Positions 56,113 to 63,882 of a stretch of 64,000 nucleotides of DNA are shown piece by piece. The translations under genes were made by a program, and so were the position numbers. Position 1 is the first letter of the stretch. Every line of letters begins with the position of its first letter. The DNA lies in the NCBI RefSeq assembly GCF_036997485.1, contig NZ_JAWLPU010000002.1:124001-188000 (forward strand). The letters are read 5' to 3'. This DNA comes from Brachyspira pilosicoli (GTDB taxonomy: Bacteria; Spirochaetota; Brachyspiria; Brachyspirales; Brachyspiraceae). The notes beneath the pieces were generated by a model. That model saw nothing but the letters and a program-made list of their open reading frames with translations, ran no database searches and was not told where the DNA came from.

Positions 56113-56239
56113 TCCTTAATTTCTTTTTCCAACTTTAATTTAAAATAATAAAAAATAGCAAATATAGTATAATAGTTTTTCTATTATGCATTATATTATA
56201 CATTTTATACTTTTATTAACTATTTAAGGAGATTTCTAT

Positions 56240-57379
56240 ATGAAAATCGTAAATTCTTGGAATGATTTTGACCCATTAAAACATGTAATAGTAGGTAGAG
56301 CTGACAACTGCTGTATAGCTCCATCAGAACCAGCTTCAAAAGCTAAAGTACCATTAAACAGTCCAATGAGAGGTATGACAGGACCAAGACCATTGGATAC
56401 TGTAGAAAAAGCAAATGCTCAATTAGATAATCTTTGTAAAATCTTAGAGCAGCATGGAGTAAAAGTTGATAGACCTACTCCTCTTCAATGGAATCAAGCA
56501 GTTGTAACACCTCATTTTATGACTGGAAGTATGTTTGGCTGTATGCCACCAAGAGATGTACTTTTAACTATTGGTAATGAAATAATAGCAGCTCCTATGT
56601 CTTTTAGATCAAGATATTTTGAGTATTTGGCTTATTCACCTATACTTAGAAAATACTTTGATGAAGACCCTGATTTTAAATGGATATCTGCTCCACGTCC
56701 AGAACTTGGAGATGCAAGTTATGATATGCATTATTTTGACGGAGATGTTACTGAAGAAGTTTTGCTTGAAAGAACTGCTAAGCTTCATATGGTTACAACA
56801 GAACATGAAATACTTTTTGATGCTGCTGATGTTATGAGAGTTGGTAAAGATTTATTCTGTCAGCATGGTTTAACTACAAACAGAAAAGCTATGGAATGGT
56901 TAAGAAGACAGTATCCAGACTTTAGAGTACATGCTGTAAACTTCCCTGGAGACCCTTATCCAATACACATTGATGCTACTTTTGTACCTTTAAGACCTGG
57001 TTTAATAATTAACAACCCTACAAGAAAACTTCCAGTTGAACAAAGAAAAATATTTGAAGCTAATGGTTGGGAAATTGTTGATGCTGCTAAACCTGCACAT
57101 GAAACTCCTCCGCCTCTTTGTTATTCAAGTGTATGGCTTTCTATGAACTGTTTGGTATTAGACCACAAAACAGTATTAGTTGAGGCAAGCGAAGTTTATC
57201 AAATGGAGCAAATGGATAAATTGGGAATGAATGTTATACCTGTACCATTTAGAGATGCTTATCCGTTTGGCGGCGGTTTGCATTGTGCTACTGCTGACGT
57301 TTACAGAGAGGGTTCTTGTGAAGACTACTTCCCTAAACAAGTGGATGACCCTACTTTAGTTACTTACAAAAAGTGGTAA
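56240..57379 (+). CDS. glycine amidinotransferase (AGAT)-like enzyme
   Basis: 379 residues. The sequence follows arginine:glycine amidinotransferase from end to end: VNSWNDFDPLKHVIVGRADN, LFDAADVMRVGKDLF with the Asp/Glu region, PYPIHIDATFVPLRPGLII with the catalytic His, SSVWLSMNCLVLD and FGGGLHCATADVYREG with the nucleophilic Cys. It moves the amidino group of arginine to an amine, with glycine giving guanidinoacetate. The related StrB-type enzymes act on aminocyclitols, so the acceptor is not certain. AAGGAG precedes the ATG. It forms its own transcript with a long leader. Confidence 0.88.
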   Translation: MKIVNSWNDFDPLKHVIVGRADNCCIAPSEPASKAKVPLNSPMRGMTGPRPLDTVEKANAQLDNLCKILEQHGVKVDRPTPLQWNQAVVTPHFMTGSMFGCMPPRDVLLTIGNEIIAAPMSFRSRYFEYLAYSPILRKYFDEDPDFKWISAPRPELGDASYDMHYFDGDVTEEVLLERTAKLHMVTTEHEILFDAADVMRVGKDLFCQHGLTTNRKAMEWLRRQYPDFRVHAVNFPGDPYPIHIDATFVPLRPGLIINNPTRKLPVEQRKIFEANGWEIVDAAKPAHETPPPLCYSSVWLSMNCLVLDHKTVLVEASEVYQMEQMDKLGMNVIPVPFRDAYPFGGGLHCATADVYREGSCEDYFPKQVDDPTLVTYKKW

Positions 57380-57406
57380 TTTGTATATAGATTGTGTTTT
57401 TTATAT

Positions 57407-57436
57407 TGGAGGCGGGCCAAACTCGTCTCCATTTTT
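57407..57436 (+). terminator. intrinsic terminator after the amidinotransferase gene
   Basis: TGGAGGCGGG, five-base loop, CTCGTCTCCA and a T run. Two G-T wobbles in a 10-bp stem. Confidence 0.8.
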
Positions 57437-57480
57437 ATATATAAATTATAATTGTTTTAATTTTATTGTTTGTATAAGTT

Positions 57481-57550
57481 TTTTATTCAACTTTTTCCCG
57501 CAGCAAAAAGTTTTCGCCCTTCGGGCACGCTTCGCGAAAGTGCAAGTATT
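57481..57550 (+). repeat. interspersed hairpin element, family A, copy A2 with cassette
   Basis: TTTTATTCAACTTTTTCCCG, CAGCAAAAAGTT, then a GC-richer TTCGCCCTTCGGGCACGC insert and AAAGTGCAAGT. The 13-base CGGGCACGCTTCG (57522-57534) is shared with copy B1 at 17597-17609 in the opposite orientation. Confidence 0.8.
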
Positions 57551-57604
57551 CGAATTTTATATCTAAAAAATATATATAATGACACTATATGTTTATGTAT
57601 ATAC

Positions 57605-57690
57605 TTCATAAAAATGCAGTTCTTTTGCTTCTTTTATACCAATAAAAGAAGTGGGGTGCGGGGCAAAGCCCTGCAAATATTTTAATATAA
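57605..57690 (+). repeat. interspersed hairpin element, family B, copy B3 without cassette
   Basis: ATGCAGTTCTTTTG, then CTTCTTTTAT-ACCA-ATAAAAGAAG, a perfect 10-bp hairpin, then TGGGGTGCGGGGCAAAGCCC and TGCAAATATTTTAA. This is the empty form of the loop that holds a 47-base insert in B2. Confidence 0.8.
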
Positions 57691-57718
57691 ACAAATAGTT
57701 TTTTTATATTAATGTATG

Positions 57719-57790
57719 TTTTATTCAGCTTTTTCCCACCTTACACAGTGTGGACTTCATCAAAAAAGCAAACTGTTGCTCTGCTTTTTT
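57719..57790 (+). repeat. interspersed hairpin element, family A, copy A6 (divergent)
   Basis: TTTTATTCAGCTTTTTCCCA with a loop containing CACAGTGTGGACTTC and a right arm AAAAAAGCAAACTG. The arms are GCTTTTT/AAAAAGC: different bases from A1 but still paired. Confidence 0.65.
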
Positions 57791-57795
57791 AAAAA

Positions 57796-59151
57796 TCAAT
57801 TATTCGTATCATAAACCTCTTTGTTATTATAAAAATCTGTTTTCTTAATGTTTGTGTTATAATATATTATAGAAAGCAAACTCATTAATATAATCTGAGC
57901 TACAGGCATTGCAAGCCACACACCATTAAGCTTAAAAAATATAGGAAGAATCATTATGCATAATGGACTTACAAATAAAGGATCTATATATGTTAAAAAA
58001 CTTGCATATTTACTTTCACCAGAAGAATAAAAATAAGCAGTACCAATTCTTACCATAGGCTGAAGTATAAACGATATAGCTATTATAGGCATGGCAATAC
58101 TTACAATGTTGTTGGTTTCTATTGAAGCACCAAACATAATGCCTAATTTATTTTTAAACAAAAGAACTACTATTATTAATATAGAGCCTAACACAGAAGA
58201 AAATAATATTCCTCTTTTTAATACTTTTCTCATAAGCTCTTCTCTTTTAGCACCTTTAAAAAAACTAATCATAGGCTGACAACCTTCTGCAATACCCTCA
58301 AATAAATATATTATAGAGCCGTAAATATAATTAATTACAGAATAAACACTAGTTCCAATATATCCGCCATATTTTATGCATTGTAAATTATTGAATATTA
58401 CTATTAAAGAAGGAGCCATTACAAGACCAAAAGGTGAAAGACCTATTTGAATAGCTCTTTTACTCATAGATAAATCAAAATCTGATAATCTTATTTTTGT
58501 TCTATATTTCTTTCTAATAAATAAATAATATATAGAAATAGCAGAAACTATTGCTTGTGCTATAATTGTAGCTAATGCAGCCCCAAAAGTTCCTAATCTT
58601 AAAACCATTAAAAACACATAGTCTAATATAATGTTAGTTATAAGACCTATACCCATAAAGCTCATAGCATGTATAGTTTTACCAGAATTTCTTATTATAG
58701 GCATACTTCCTGCAGATATAATTTGAAAAGTTCCTCCTAATATAATAGTTGTAATATAACTATTAGCTTGCTCAAATATTATCCCCCTTGCACCAAGCTG
58801 ATAAATTAATTTGTTTTTTATTAAAAGAAGTAATACAGTTAATATGATGCTTGCTATTATTAAAGTAATAAATGTATTAATTTTCGCCTTATTAAACTTA
58901 TCTATATTTCCAGCTCCAAGATATGTAGACATTATAACAGAACCGCCCATTCCAAGCATAGCAGCTGTAGCAAATAACACTGTTCCTATAGGATAAACCA
59001 AATTGATTGCAGTAAGCCCATTGTCTCCCATAGAATTTCCTACAAAAAAGCCATCAACTACTATATAAAGCCCTCCAAGCATAGTTGATACTATAGAAGG
59101 AAGTACGTATTTGAAAAAAGATTTTTCCATCTCTTCTACTCTATTTATCAT
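57796..59151 (-). CDS. MATE-family efflux transporter
   Basis: 451 residues with 12 membrane segments in two similar halves. The N-terminal LPSIVSTMLGGLYIVVDGFF and VGNSMGDNGLTAINLVYP match the MepA-like branch, and ANSYITTIILGGTFQIISAG and EGCQPMISFFKGAKREELM are typical. Exports cationic drugs or metabolites with H+ or Na+. AAGGAG is five bases before the ATG. The 416-base gap after its 3' end is filled with repeat elements. Confidence 0.92.
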   Translation of the reverse strand: MINRVEEMEKSFFKYVLPSIVSTMLGGLYIVVDGFFVGNSMGDNGLTAINLVYPIGTVLFATAAMLGMGGSVIMSTYLGAGNIDKFNKAKINTFITLIIASIILTVLLLLIKNKLIYQLGARGIIFEQANSYITTIILGGTFQIISAGSMPIIRNSGKTIHAMSFMGIGLITNIILDYVFLMVLRLGTFGAALATIIAQAIVSAISIYYLFIRKKYRTKIRLSDFDLSMSKRAIQIGLSPFGLVMAPSLIVIFNNLQCIKYGGYIGTSVYSVINYIYGSIIYLFEGIAEGCQPMISFFKGAKREELMRKVLKRGILFSSVLGSILIIVVLLFKNKLGIMFGASIETNNIVSIAMPIIAISFILQPMVRIGTAYFYSSGESKYASFLTYIDPLFVSPLCIMILPIFFKLNGVWLAMPVAQIILMSLLSIIYYNTNIKKTDFYNNKEVYDTNN

Positions 59152-59339
59152 TGAAGCTCCTTAAAACATATTATAAAACATAACTTTTATATAGTCCGAT
59201 AGTAGACTATTATATCCATTTAAAAATTATTGTCAATACTAAAAAACTTATATCAAGTAATTTTTATATAAATATTTTTTGATTGCAAAAAAGTTAACAT
59301 AATTTATAATTTAATAAAATATAGTTTTAAGGAAAATAA

Positions 59340-59906
59340 ATGCCAATAAGACTTGCAACTTCTGAAGATACAAAACAAATATTAGATATATACTCAAATT
59401 ATATTGATACAAACATAACATTTGAATACTCACTGCCAAGCATAGAAGAGTTTGAAAAAAGAATAAAAAATATAATAGAAGTGTATCCCTATTTAGTATA
59501 TGAAGAAGATGAAAAAATATTAGGATACGCATACGGCCATAGTTTTATGGAGAGAGAGGCATATAAATGGGACGTAGAACTTTCTATATATATGGATTAT
59601 AATTATAAATCAAAAGGATTAGGAAAAAAGCTTTGTCTAACACTAATTAATATTCTTAAATATCAAGGTTTTAAAACACTTTATTCCAGAGTAACATCAG
59701 GCAATGCGGCAAGTGAAAAGTTTCATGATTATTTTGAGTTTAAAAAATGCGGTATTCTTTATAACACAGGATATAAATTATCCAAATGGCATGATGTAAT
59801 CATATATGAAAAGCAAATTAATGAATATGATGAAAAACCAAAAGATATAATAAAGATAAAAGATATAGATAGAGACACACTCAAAACTATAATATCAACT
59901 ATTTAA
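59340..59906 (+). CDS. GNAT N-acetyltransferase (phosphinothricin acetyltransferase-like)
   Basis: 188 residues. N-terminal IRLATSEDTKQILDIYSNYI, TFEYSLPSIEEFEKRI, the core VELSIYMDYNYKSKGLGKKL with the acetyl-CoA loop (K-G-L-G-K-K), and SGNAASEKFHDYFEFKKCG match the Pat/Bar-type GNAT family, which acetylates amino groups of amino-acid-like compounds; here probably detoxification of methionine sulfoximine-like molecules. The last 25 residues extend past the usual end. AAGGAAAATAA precedes the ATG. Confidence 0.87.
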   Translation: MPIRLATSEDTKQILDIYSNYIDTNITFEYSLPSIEEFEKRIKNIIEVYPYLVYEEDEKILGYAYGHSFMEREAYKWDVELSIYMDYNYKSKGLGKKLCLTLINILKYQGFKTLYSRVTSGNAASEKFHDYFEFKKCGILYNTGYKLSKWHDVIIYEKQINEYDEKPKDIIKIKDIDRDTLKTIISTI

Positions 59907-59936
59907 ATAAAAAATATTTTTTATATTTTTATTTGC

Positions 59937-60043
59937 AGTGGCTAGACACCGTATCCCCACATTATTTTATGATATGACTTAAATATTTGCACTTTTTGCA
60001 ACTTTTTGCGGCGGGAAAAAGTTGAATAAAACAAAAACTTATA
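59937..60043 (-). repeat. interspersed hairpin element, family A copy A3, next to a decayed family B end
   Basis: On the minus strand: TTTTGTTTTATTCAACTTTT, TCCCGCCGC, AAAAAGTTG, CAAAAAGTGCAAAT: the same length and form as A1, with CCGCC loop. Just beyond it, GTGGGGATACGGTGTCTAGC and CACTGCAAATA resemble the right end of family B. It lies between convergent genes. Confidence 0.75.
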
Positions 60044-60064
60044 TTGTAATTGTTTAACTATATC

Positions 60065-60874
60065 TTATATAAATATATATTCATTAAAAATATTCGAAGC
60101 ATTAATTTTATTATATGAATCTCCGCCTCTCCAATGCATTAATTTCTCGGATAGTTCAGTATCTCTGTATTCTCTTTCTTCTTTAGCTTCCAAAATATCC
60201 AAATAAGATAATATTTCTAAAAGTATAATCCTTTCATATTTTGAAGATGGAAAAATATCTTTTAAAGTTTTTTCTAATTTGTTTGCTGAGTCTTTTTCAT
60301 TGTTATATGAATCTATTTGTTTTAGAATATCATTAAAAATTTTTACATCATATGGAGTTGGATAGAATTCAAAATCATTAATTTTTTTAAACTCTTCTAA
60401 ATCAAAATAAATATATGATAAATGTTCAAGCCTCACTCCGCCCCATTTATATTTTTCAAAATTATATACATTTCTATCTTGTAAATTAAAGTCATCGCCT
60501 ATGATATAGTAATTATCATTGCATTCATTACAATATGAGGGATATGATTTATTATTTATAAAACTATGAATATTGATTTTTTTGCCTAAATATAAACTTG
60601 ATATAAAACTTCTTAAATTTAATTGTCTAGTTGACAAACTGCACAAAAATGCTCTTACTGTATTTTCAAAATTAATTTCTTTTACCAAATCATTTATTTT
60701 TATTATAAGCTCATCATGTTTAATAATTTCATCTGTAAAATCAAACATAAGTCCTTTTTCTTTTGCATATAAAAAATCATCATCATTTATTATCATTTTA
60801 TCATCATCAATCCAGCCATTTTTCCAAAAATAATTAAATAATATTTTTTTAGCTTTCTTATCAGTTATATGCAT
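60065..60874 (-). CDS. uncharacterised protein
   Basis: 269 residues, not recognised. The N-terminus is MHITDKKAKKILFNYFWKNG, followed by a long charged helix region, a CNECND cysteine pair near 116 inside an aromatic segment (YCNECNDNYYIIGDDFNL), and YPTPYDVKIFNDILKQIDSY ahead of a helical C-terminus (FPSSKYERIILLEILSYLDI). No signal peptide or membrane helix. Together with the zinc-ribbon protein at 61132 it makes a small island of poorly known cytosolic proteins on the minus strand. Confidence 0.7.
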   Translation of the reverse strand: MHITDKKAKKILFNYFWKNGWIDDDKMIINDDDFLYAKEKGLMFDFTDEIIKHDELIIKINDLVKEINFENTVRAFLCSLSTRQLNLRSFISSLYLGKKINIHSFINNKSYPSYCNECNDNYYIIGDDFNLQDRNVYNFEKYKWGGVRLEHLSYIYFDLEEFKKINDFEFYPTPYDVKIFNDILKQIDSYNNEKDSANKLEKTLKDIFPSSKYERIILLEILSYLDILEAKEEREYRDTELSEKLMHWRGGDSYNKINASNIFNEYIFI

Positions 60875-60925
60875 GTACTATCCTCATATTTTTTTATAAT
60901 ATAAAAATATTTAAATATCTAATTT

Positions 60926-61080
60926 TCAACCTTCATCATTATGATATATCATTAATTTAGTCATACCGCCATAAACTAAGTATTTCCTACTTTAGCACTA
61001 AGATGCTGTAAAATATCTTCTTTGCTAAATTCTGCATTATATTTTGAGGCATCAGTAATAACAGATACTTTATTATTCAT
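60926..61080 (-). pseudogene. possible frameshifted small gene
   Basis: ATG 61080 behind AAGGG encodes MNNKVSVITDASKYNAEFSK and EDILQHLSAKVGNT, then a TAG at 60976-60978. In the -1 frame the sequence continues without a stop as RKYLVYGGMTKLMIYHNDEG to TGA at 60926. The switch near 60986 looks like a one-base indel in a short gene, or a real 34-residue ORF followed by unrelated sequence. Family not recognised. Confidence 0.35.
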
Positions 61081-61131
61081 TTTATTAACCCTTTTATTAA
61101 ACATTATTAAGAAATAATTATAAATATAAAA

Positions 61132-62256
61132 TCAAGTTTGCTGATGGAACATTGCAGTAATATTGCAGTTTGTACAGATTTCTATAAATAAAGTACCTTC
61201 TGCTATAGATTCAATAGTATGCCATTGAATTTGCATTAAGTATTTCATTTTCTTTCCGCAGCTTGGACATTTCATATATTCCCAGTCCTGAATCCAATTA
61301 GCAAATCCGCCTATTGTATTTAAAGTATCATCAAATGCTCCATAAAACAAAGGCACTTCATGTTTTGAAAGAATATAATTATTGTTATGCATTAAATTTA
61401 ATTCTTCTTCCTCTAAATAATTTTCTTCAGAAGGATAATAATTTTCAGACTCTTTATCAAAAGGAAGTATTTTGCTTCCTCCTTTTAAATCATATTTTGA
61501 ATAAGTTGTATTATAAGTTACACAATTAGGACAGCATGAAGCCTTTATTATACCATCAACACCTATAAATTTAAGTCTTTTATCTCTGCCGTCAATAATA
61601 GCCATATCCATAGTTTTGCATCCGCATTCTGGACAATTTTCATTTCTTAATGAAGCTATTTTAATAGGGCTTTTTTCTTTTTCTTCTTTGTTTTGAGCTT
61701 TATCTAAATAATAGCATTTATCAAAATTTAGTATTTGCCTTTTTTTATCTTTATCAAAAGTCCAGCCCGCACATTCAGCATAATTGGAAGGATCAACATA
61801 AAGTTTCTTTCTCCATTCTCTTGGATTCATTTCAAAATCATATAAGCAGTCAAGTGAAATATCATCGCCCTGCATAGCTAAACATGATAATAAATTAGCT
61901 CCTTCAGAATAATCTTTAGTGGCTTTTATTCTTTTTATAAGTTCATCTCTTATTTCTTCACCTGCTTTATAATAAAATACTTTAGGATAATAAATTTTTT
62001 TCTCTAATGCTTTTTTTGCTATATCTTTTAAATCTATATTTCTATATGCAATTAAATCATAGATGTAAATCCCTTCTATTAATTCTTTATCAACATCTTT
62101 TTCATTTAGATTTTCTACATATTTATTGATCATATCTTTTATTTCATTATCAGTTAAAGATAGAGTTTTATTTCTCCCCTCTTCTGCCTTACATTTAAAG
62201 CATAAACCTTTATAACCCAATTCTACTCCGCATTTATCGCATTTATGTTTAAGCAT
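61132..62256 (-). CDS. zinc-ribbon protein with DUF1963-like C-terminus
   Basis: 374 residues. CDKCGVELGYKGLCFKCK at the N-terminus is a zinc ribbon; CPECGCKTMDMAI with SCCPNCVTY forms a second and CPSCGKKMKYLMQIQ with EICTNC a third. The C-terminal GGFANWIQDWEYMKCPSCGK pattern is that of DUF1963/YwqG proteins (GG-x-P/A-x-W-x-Q...C-x-x-C-x-x-x-M-x-x-L-x-Q). Residues 30-190 look HEAT-like helical (DEIRDELIKR region). DUF1963 relatives occur beside toxins in some bacteria, but no toxin is here. It has a near-perfect promoter at 62293. Confidence 0.78.
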   Translation of the reverse strand: MLKHKCDKCGVELGYKGLCFKCKAEEGRNKTLSLTDNEIKDMINKYVENLNEKDVDKELIEGIYIYDLIAYRNIDLKDIAKKALEKKIYYPKVFYYKAGEEIRDELIKRIKATKDYSEGANLLSCLAMQGDDISLDCLYDFEMNPREWRKKLYVDPSNYAECAGWTFDKDKKRQILNFDKCYYLDKAQNKEEKEKSPIKIASLRNENCPECGCKTMDMAIIDGRDKRLKFIGVDGIIKASCCPNCVTYNTTYSKYDLKGGSKILPFDKESENYYPSEENYLEEEELNLMHNNNYILSKHEVPLFYGAFDDTLNTIGGFANWIQDWEYMKCPSCGKKMKYLMQIQWHTIESIAEGTLFIEICTNCNITAMFHQQT

Positions 62257-62292
62257 ATTTACACCTCAAATATAAATATTTTAATTGCTTTC

Positions 62293-62321
62293 ATTATAGT
62301 AAAAAAAATACTATTTGTCAA
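62293..62321 (-). promoter_or_regulatory. sigma-70 consensus promoter for the zinc-ribbon gene
   Basis: On the minus strand: TTGACA, 17-base spacer, TATAAT, with both boxes matching consensus exactly, about 37 bases before the start. Confidence 0.8.
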
Positions 62322-62368
62322 AAATGTTTTATTTGTAGTTTATACTTGCAAATTTTAAAGTTTGTCAA

Positions 62369-62413
62369 TTTTTATGTTGTTCTTTTTCCCGCCGCAAAAA
62401 GAACCAAAAAGTG
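62369..62413 (+). repeat. interspersed hairpin element, family A, copy A5
   Basis: GTTCTTTTTCCCGCCGC then AAAAAGAAC, then CAAAAAGTGCAAT. The arms GTTCTTTTT/AAAAAGAAC differ from A1 in both arms and remain perfectly complementary. Between divergent genes. The sequence AAGTTTGTCAATTTTTAT just before it also occurs next to copy B2. Confidence 0.8.
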
Positions 62414-62516
62414 CAATTATATAATTAATATTATTTAACACAATATTTATAATGGAATGACAAATTACTATTAAAATATAGAGTTAAAAAAAATCTTCAA
62501 TAAAATAAAAAAATAA

Positions 62517-62543
62517 TAAAACAATTTTTCATTATGACGATAA
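62517..62543 (+). promoter_or_regulatory. sigma-28-type flagellar promoter for flgL
   Basis: TAAAACAA, 11-base spacer, GACGATAA, 44 bases before the flgL ATG. The -10 element matches sigma-28 consensus GCCGATAA at seven of eight bases, the spacing is exact, and the -35 keeps TAAA. Confidence 0.65.
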
Positions 62544-62587
62544 ATCAAAATGGGATGATATATATTTTTTAATTAGGAGTTAAAAAT

Positions 62588-63841
62588 ATGAGAGTTACAG
62601 AGCAAGCCCAATATAATAGAGCTATAAGCAGTATCAAGAAAAATTATAGTGAAATGGAAGCATCTCAAACAAGGCTATCTACAGGTCAAAGAGTACAAAG
62701 ACCGCATGAAAATGTTACATCCACAATCAATTCTATTTATTACAGAACAAGAAAATCATCATTAGATAGATACCAAAATAATATAGTAGACGGTAAAGAA
62801 AGATTAAGCGTAGCACATGATTCTATGAGTTCTATTACACAAGCCTTAGCAAGAGCAAGAGATTTAGCTGTACAAGGTGCAAACAGTACATATTCTGCAG
62901 AAGACAGAGCTAAAATGGCTATGGAAGTAGAAGAAATGATAGAAAGAATATACGACATATCTAAAACTCAAAGTAAGGGAGAGTTTATATTCTCTGGTAC
63001 AAGTGTAAAAACTGCACCATTCAGAGCATTATACGGACATGATGAAAAAGCAGGACGTTCAATAATTCAAACAGTAATGTATGAAGGCGATGCTAATGCT
63101 CAAAACAGAGAAATAGAAAACGGTCAATATATAAATGTAGGTACACCTGGAAACTATGCTTTTTGGGGTACAAACATGGAAATAATATCAACAGTTGATG
63201 CAGGCAATTATGTTGCTTCAGAAAATCAGGATATTATGATAGATGATATGGTTATAAACATAAAGCAAGGCGACAATATTGAAGCTATAGTTCAGAGAAT
63301 AAATGATGCTAATGGAAATGTTAGTGCTACTATAGGAGATTTAAGAGGAGGTGCTAAAGTTATACAATTAAAAACATCTACTCCTCATAAAATACTTTTA
63401 CAAGATTTAAAAGGCGGCACTGTATTACAAGATATAGGTTTAGTAAGACAAGGAGCAGGAAACATTCCAGAAAACAATTATGAACCTAGTGCTGTTATCT
63501 CTGGTAAATCTTTATTTGAGAGTTTAATATATTTAAGAGATGCTATGCTTAATGATGATGTTAGAGCTATAGGAAGCGAGGCTTTAGGATATATAGATAG
63601 TGCCATAGATAATGTTACAACTGTTCAAGCTAATGCTTCTTCAAAAGTAACAAGACTTGATATGGGTTACAATAGTTTTGAAGACCAAAAACTTGCTATA
63701 GATGAAGCTTTAGCTAAAAATGAAAATATTGATTATGCTGAAGAGATTGTTAATTTCAATATGTGGCAATATGCTCATAATGCAACATTACAAACAACAG
63801 GAAGATTATTAGGAAGAACATTATTAGATTATATGAGATAA
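62588..63841 (+). CDS. flgL: flagellar hook-filament junction protein FlgL
   Basis: 417 residues. The flagellin-like N-terminus (TEQAQYNRAISSIKKNYSEM, TRLSTGQRVQRPHENV) and C-terminal coiled helix (YAEEIVNFNMWQYAHNATLQ, TGRLLGRTLLDYMR) flank a beta-rich centre, the FlgL (HAP3) layout. The N-terminal domain includes LARARDLAVQGANSTYSAED and AKMAMEVEEMIERIYDIS. It joins hook cap FlgK to the periplasmic filament. AGGAG precedes the ATG. fliW begins 42 bases after its stop; flgK is not in the window. Confidence 0.93.
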   Translation: MRVTEQAQYNRAISSIKKNYSEMEASQTRLSTGQRVQRPHENVTSTINSIYYRTRKSSLDRYQNNIVDGKERLSVAHDSMSSITQALARARDLAVQGANSTYSAEDRAKMAMEVEEMIERIYDISKTQSKGEFIFSGTSVKTAPFRALYGHDEKAGRSIIQTVMYEGDANAQNREIENGQYINVGTPGNYAFWGTNMEIISTVDAGNYVASENQDIMIDDMVINIKQGDNIEAIVQRINDANGNVSATIGDLRGGAKVIQLKTSTPHKILLQDLKGGTVLQDIGLVRQGAGNIPENNYEPSAVISGKSLFESLIYLRDAMLNDDVRAIGSEALGYIDSAIDNVTTVQANASSKVTRLDMGYNSFEDQKLAIDEALAKNENIDYAEEIVNFNMWQYAHNATLQTTGRLLGRTLLDYMR

Positions 63842-63882
63842 TATAAACTAATTAACAATAAAAACTTAAAGGAAATTATTTA

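Noticed and set aside
56167-56186. ATAATAG/CTATTAT hairpin as an attenuator terminator before the amidinotransferase
   Set aside because: Seven mostly A-T pairs with no following T run; too weak in such AT-rich DNA.
57381-57566. 61-residue ORF containing FNFFPQQKV
   Set aside because: It lies over the terminator and family A copy A2, and the FNFFP string is the translation of the hairpin arm.
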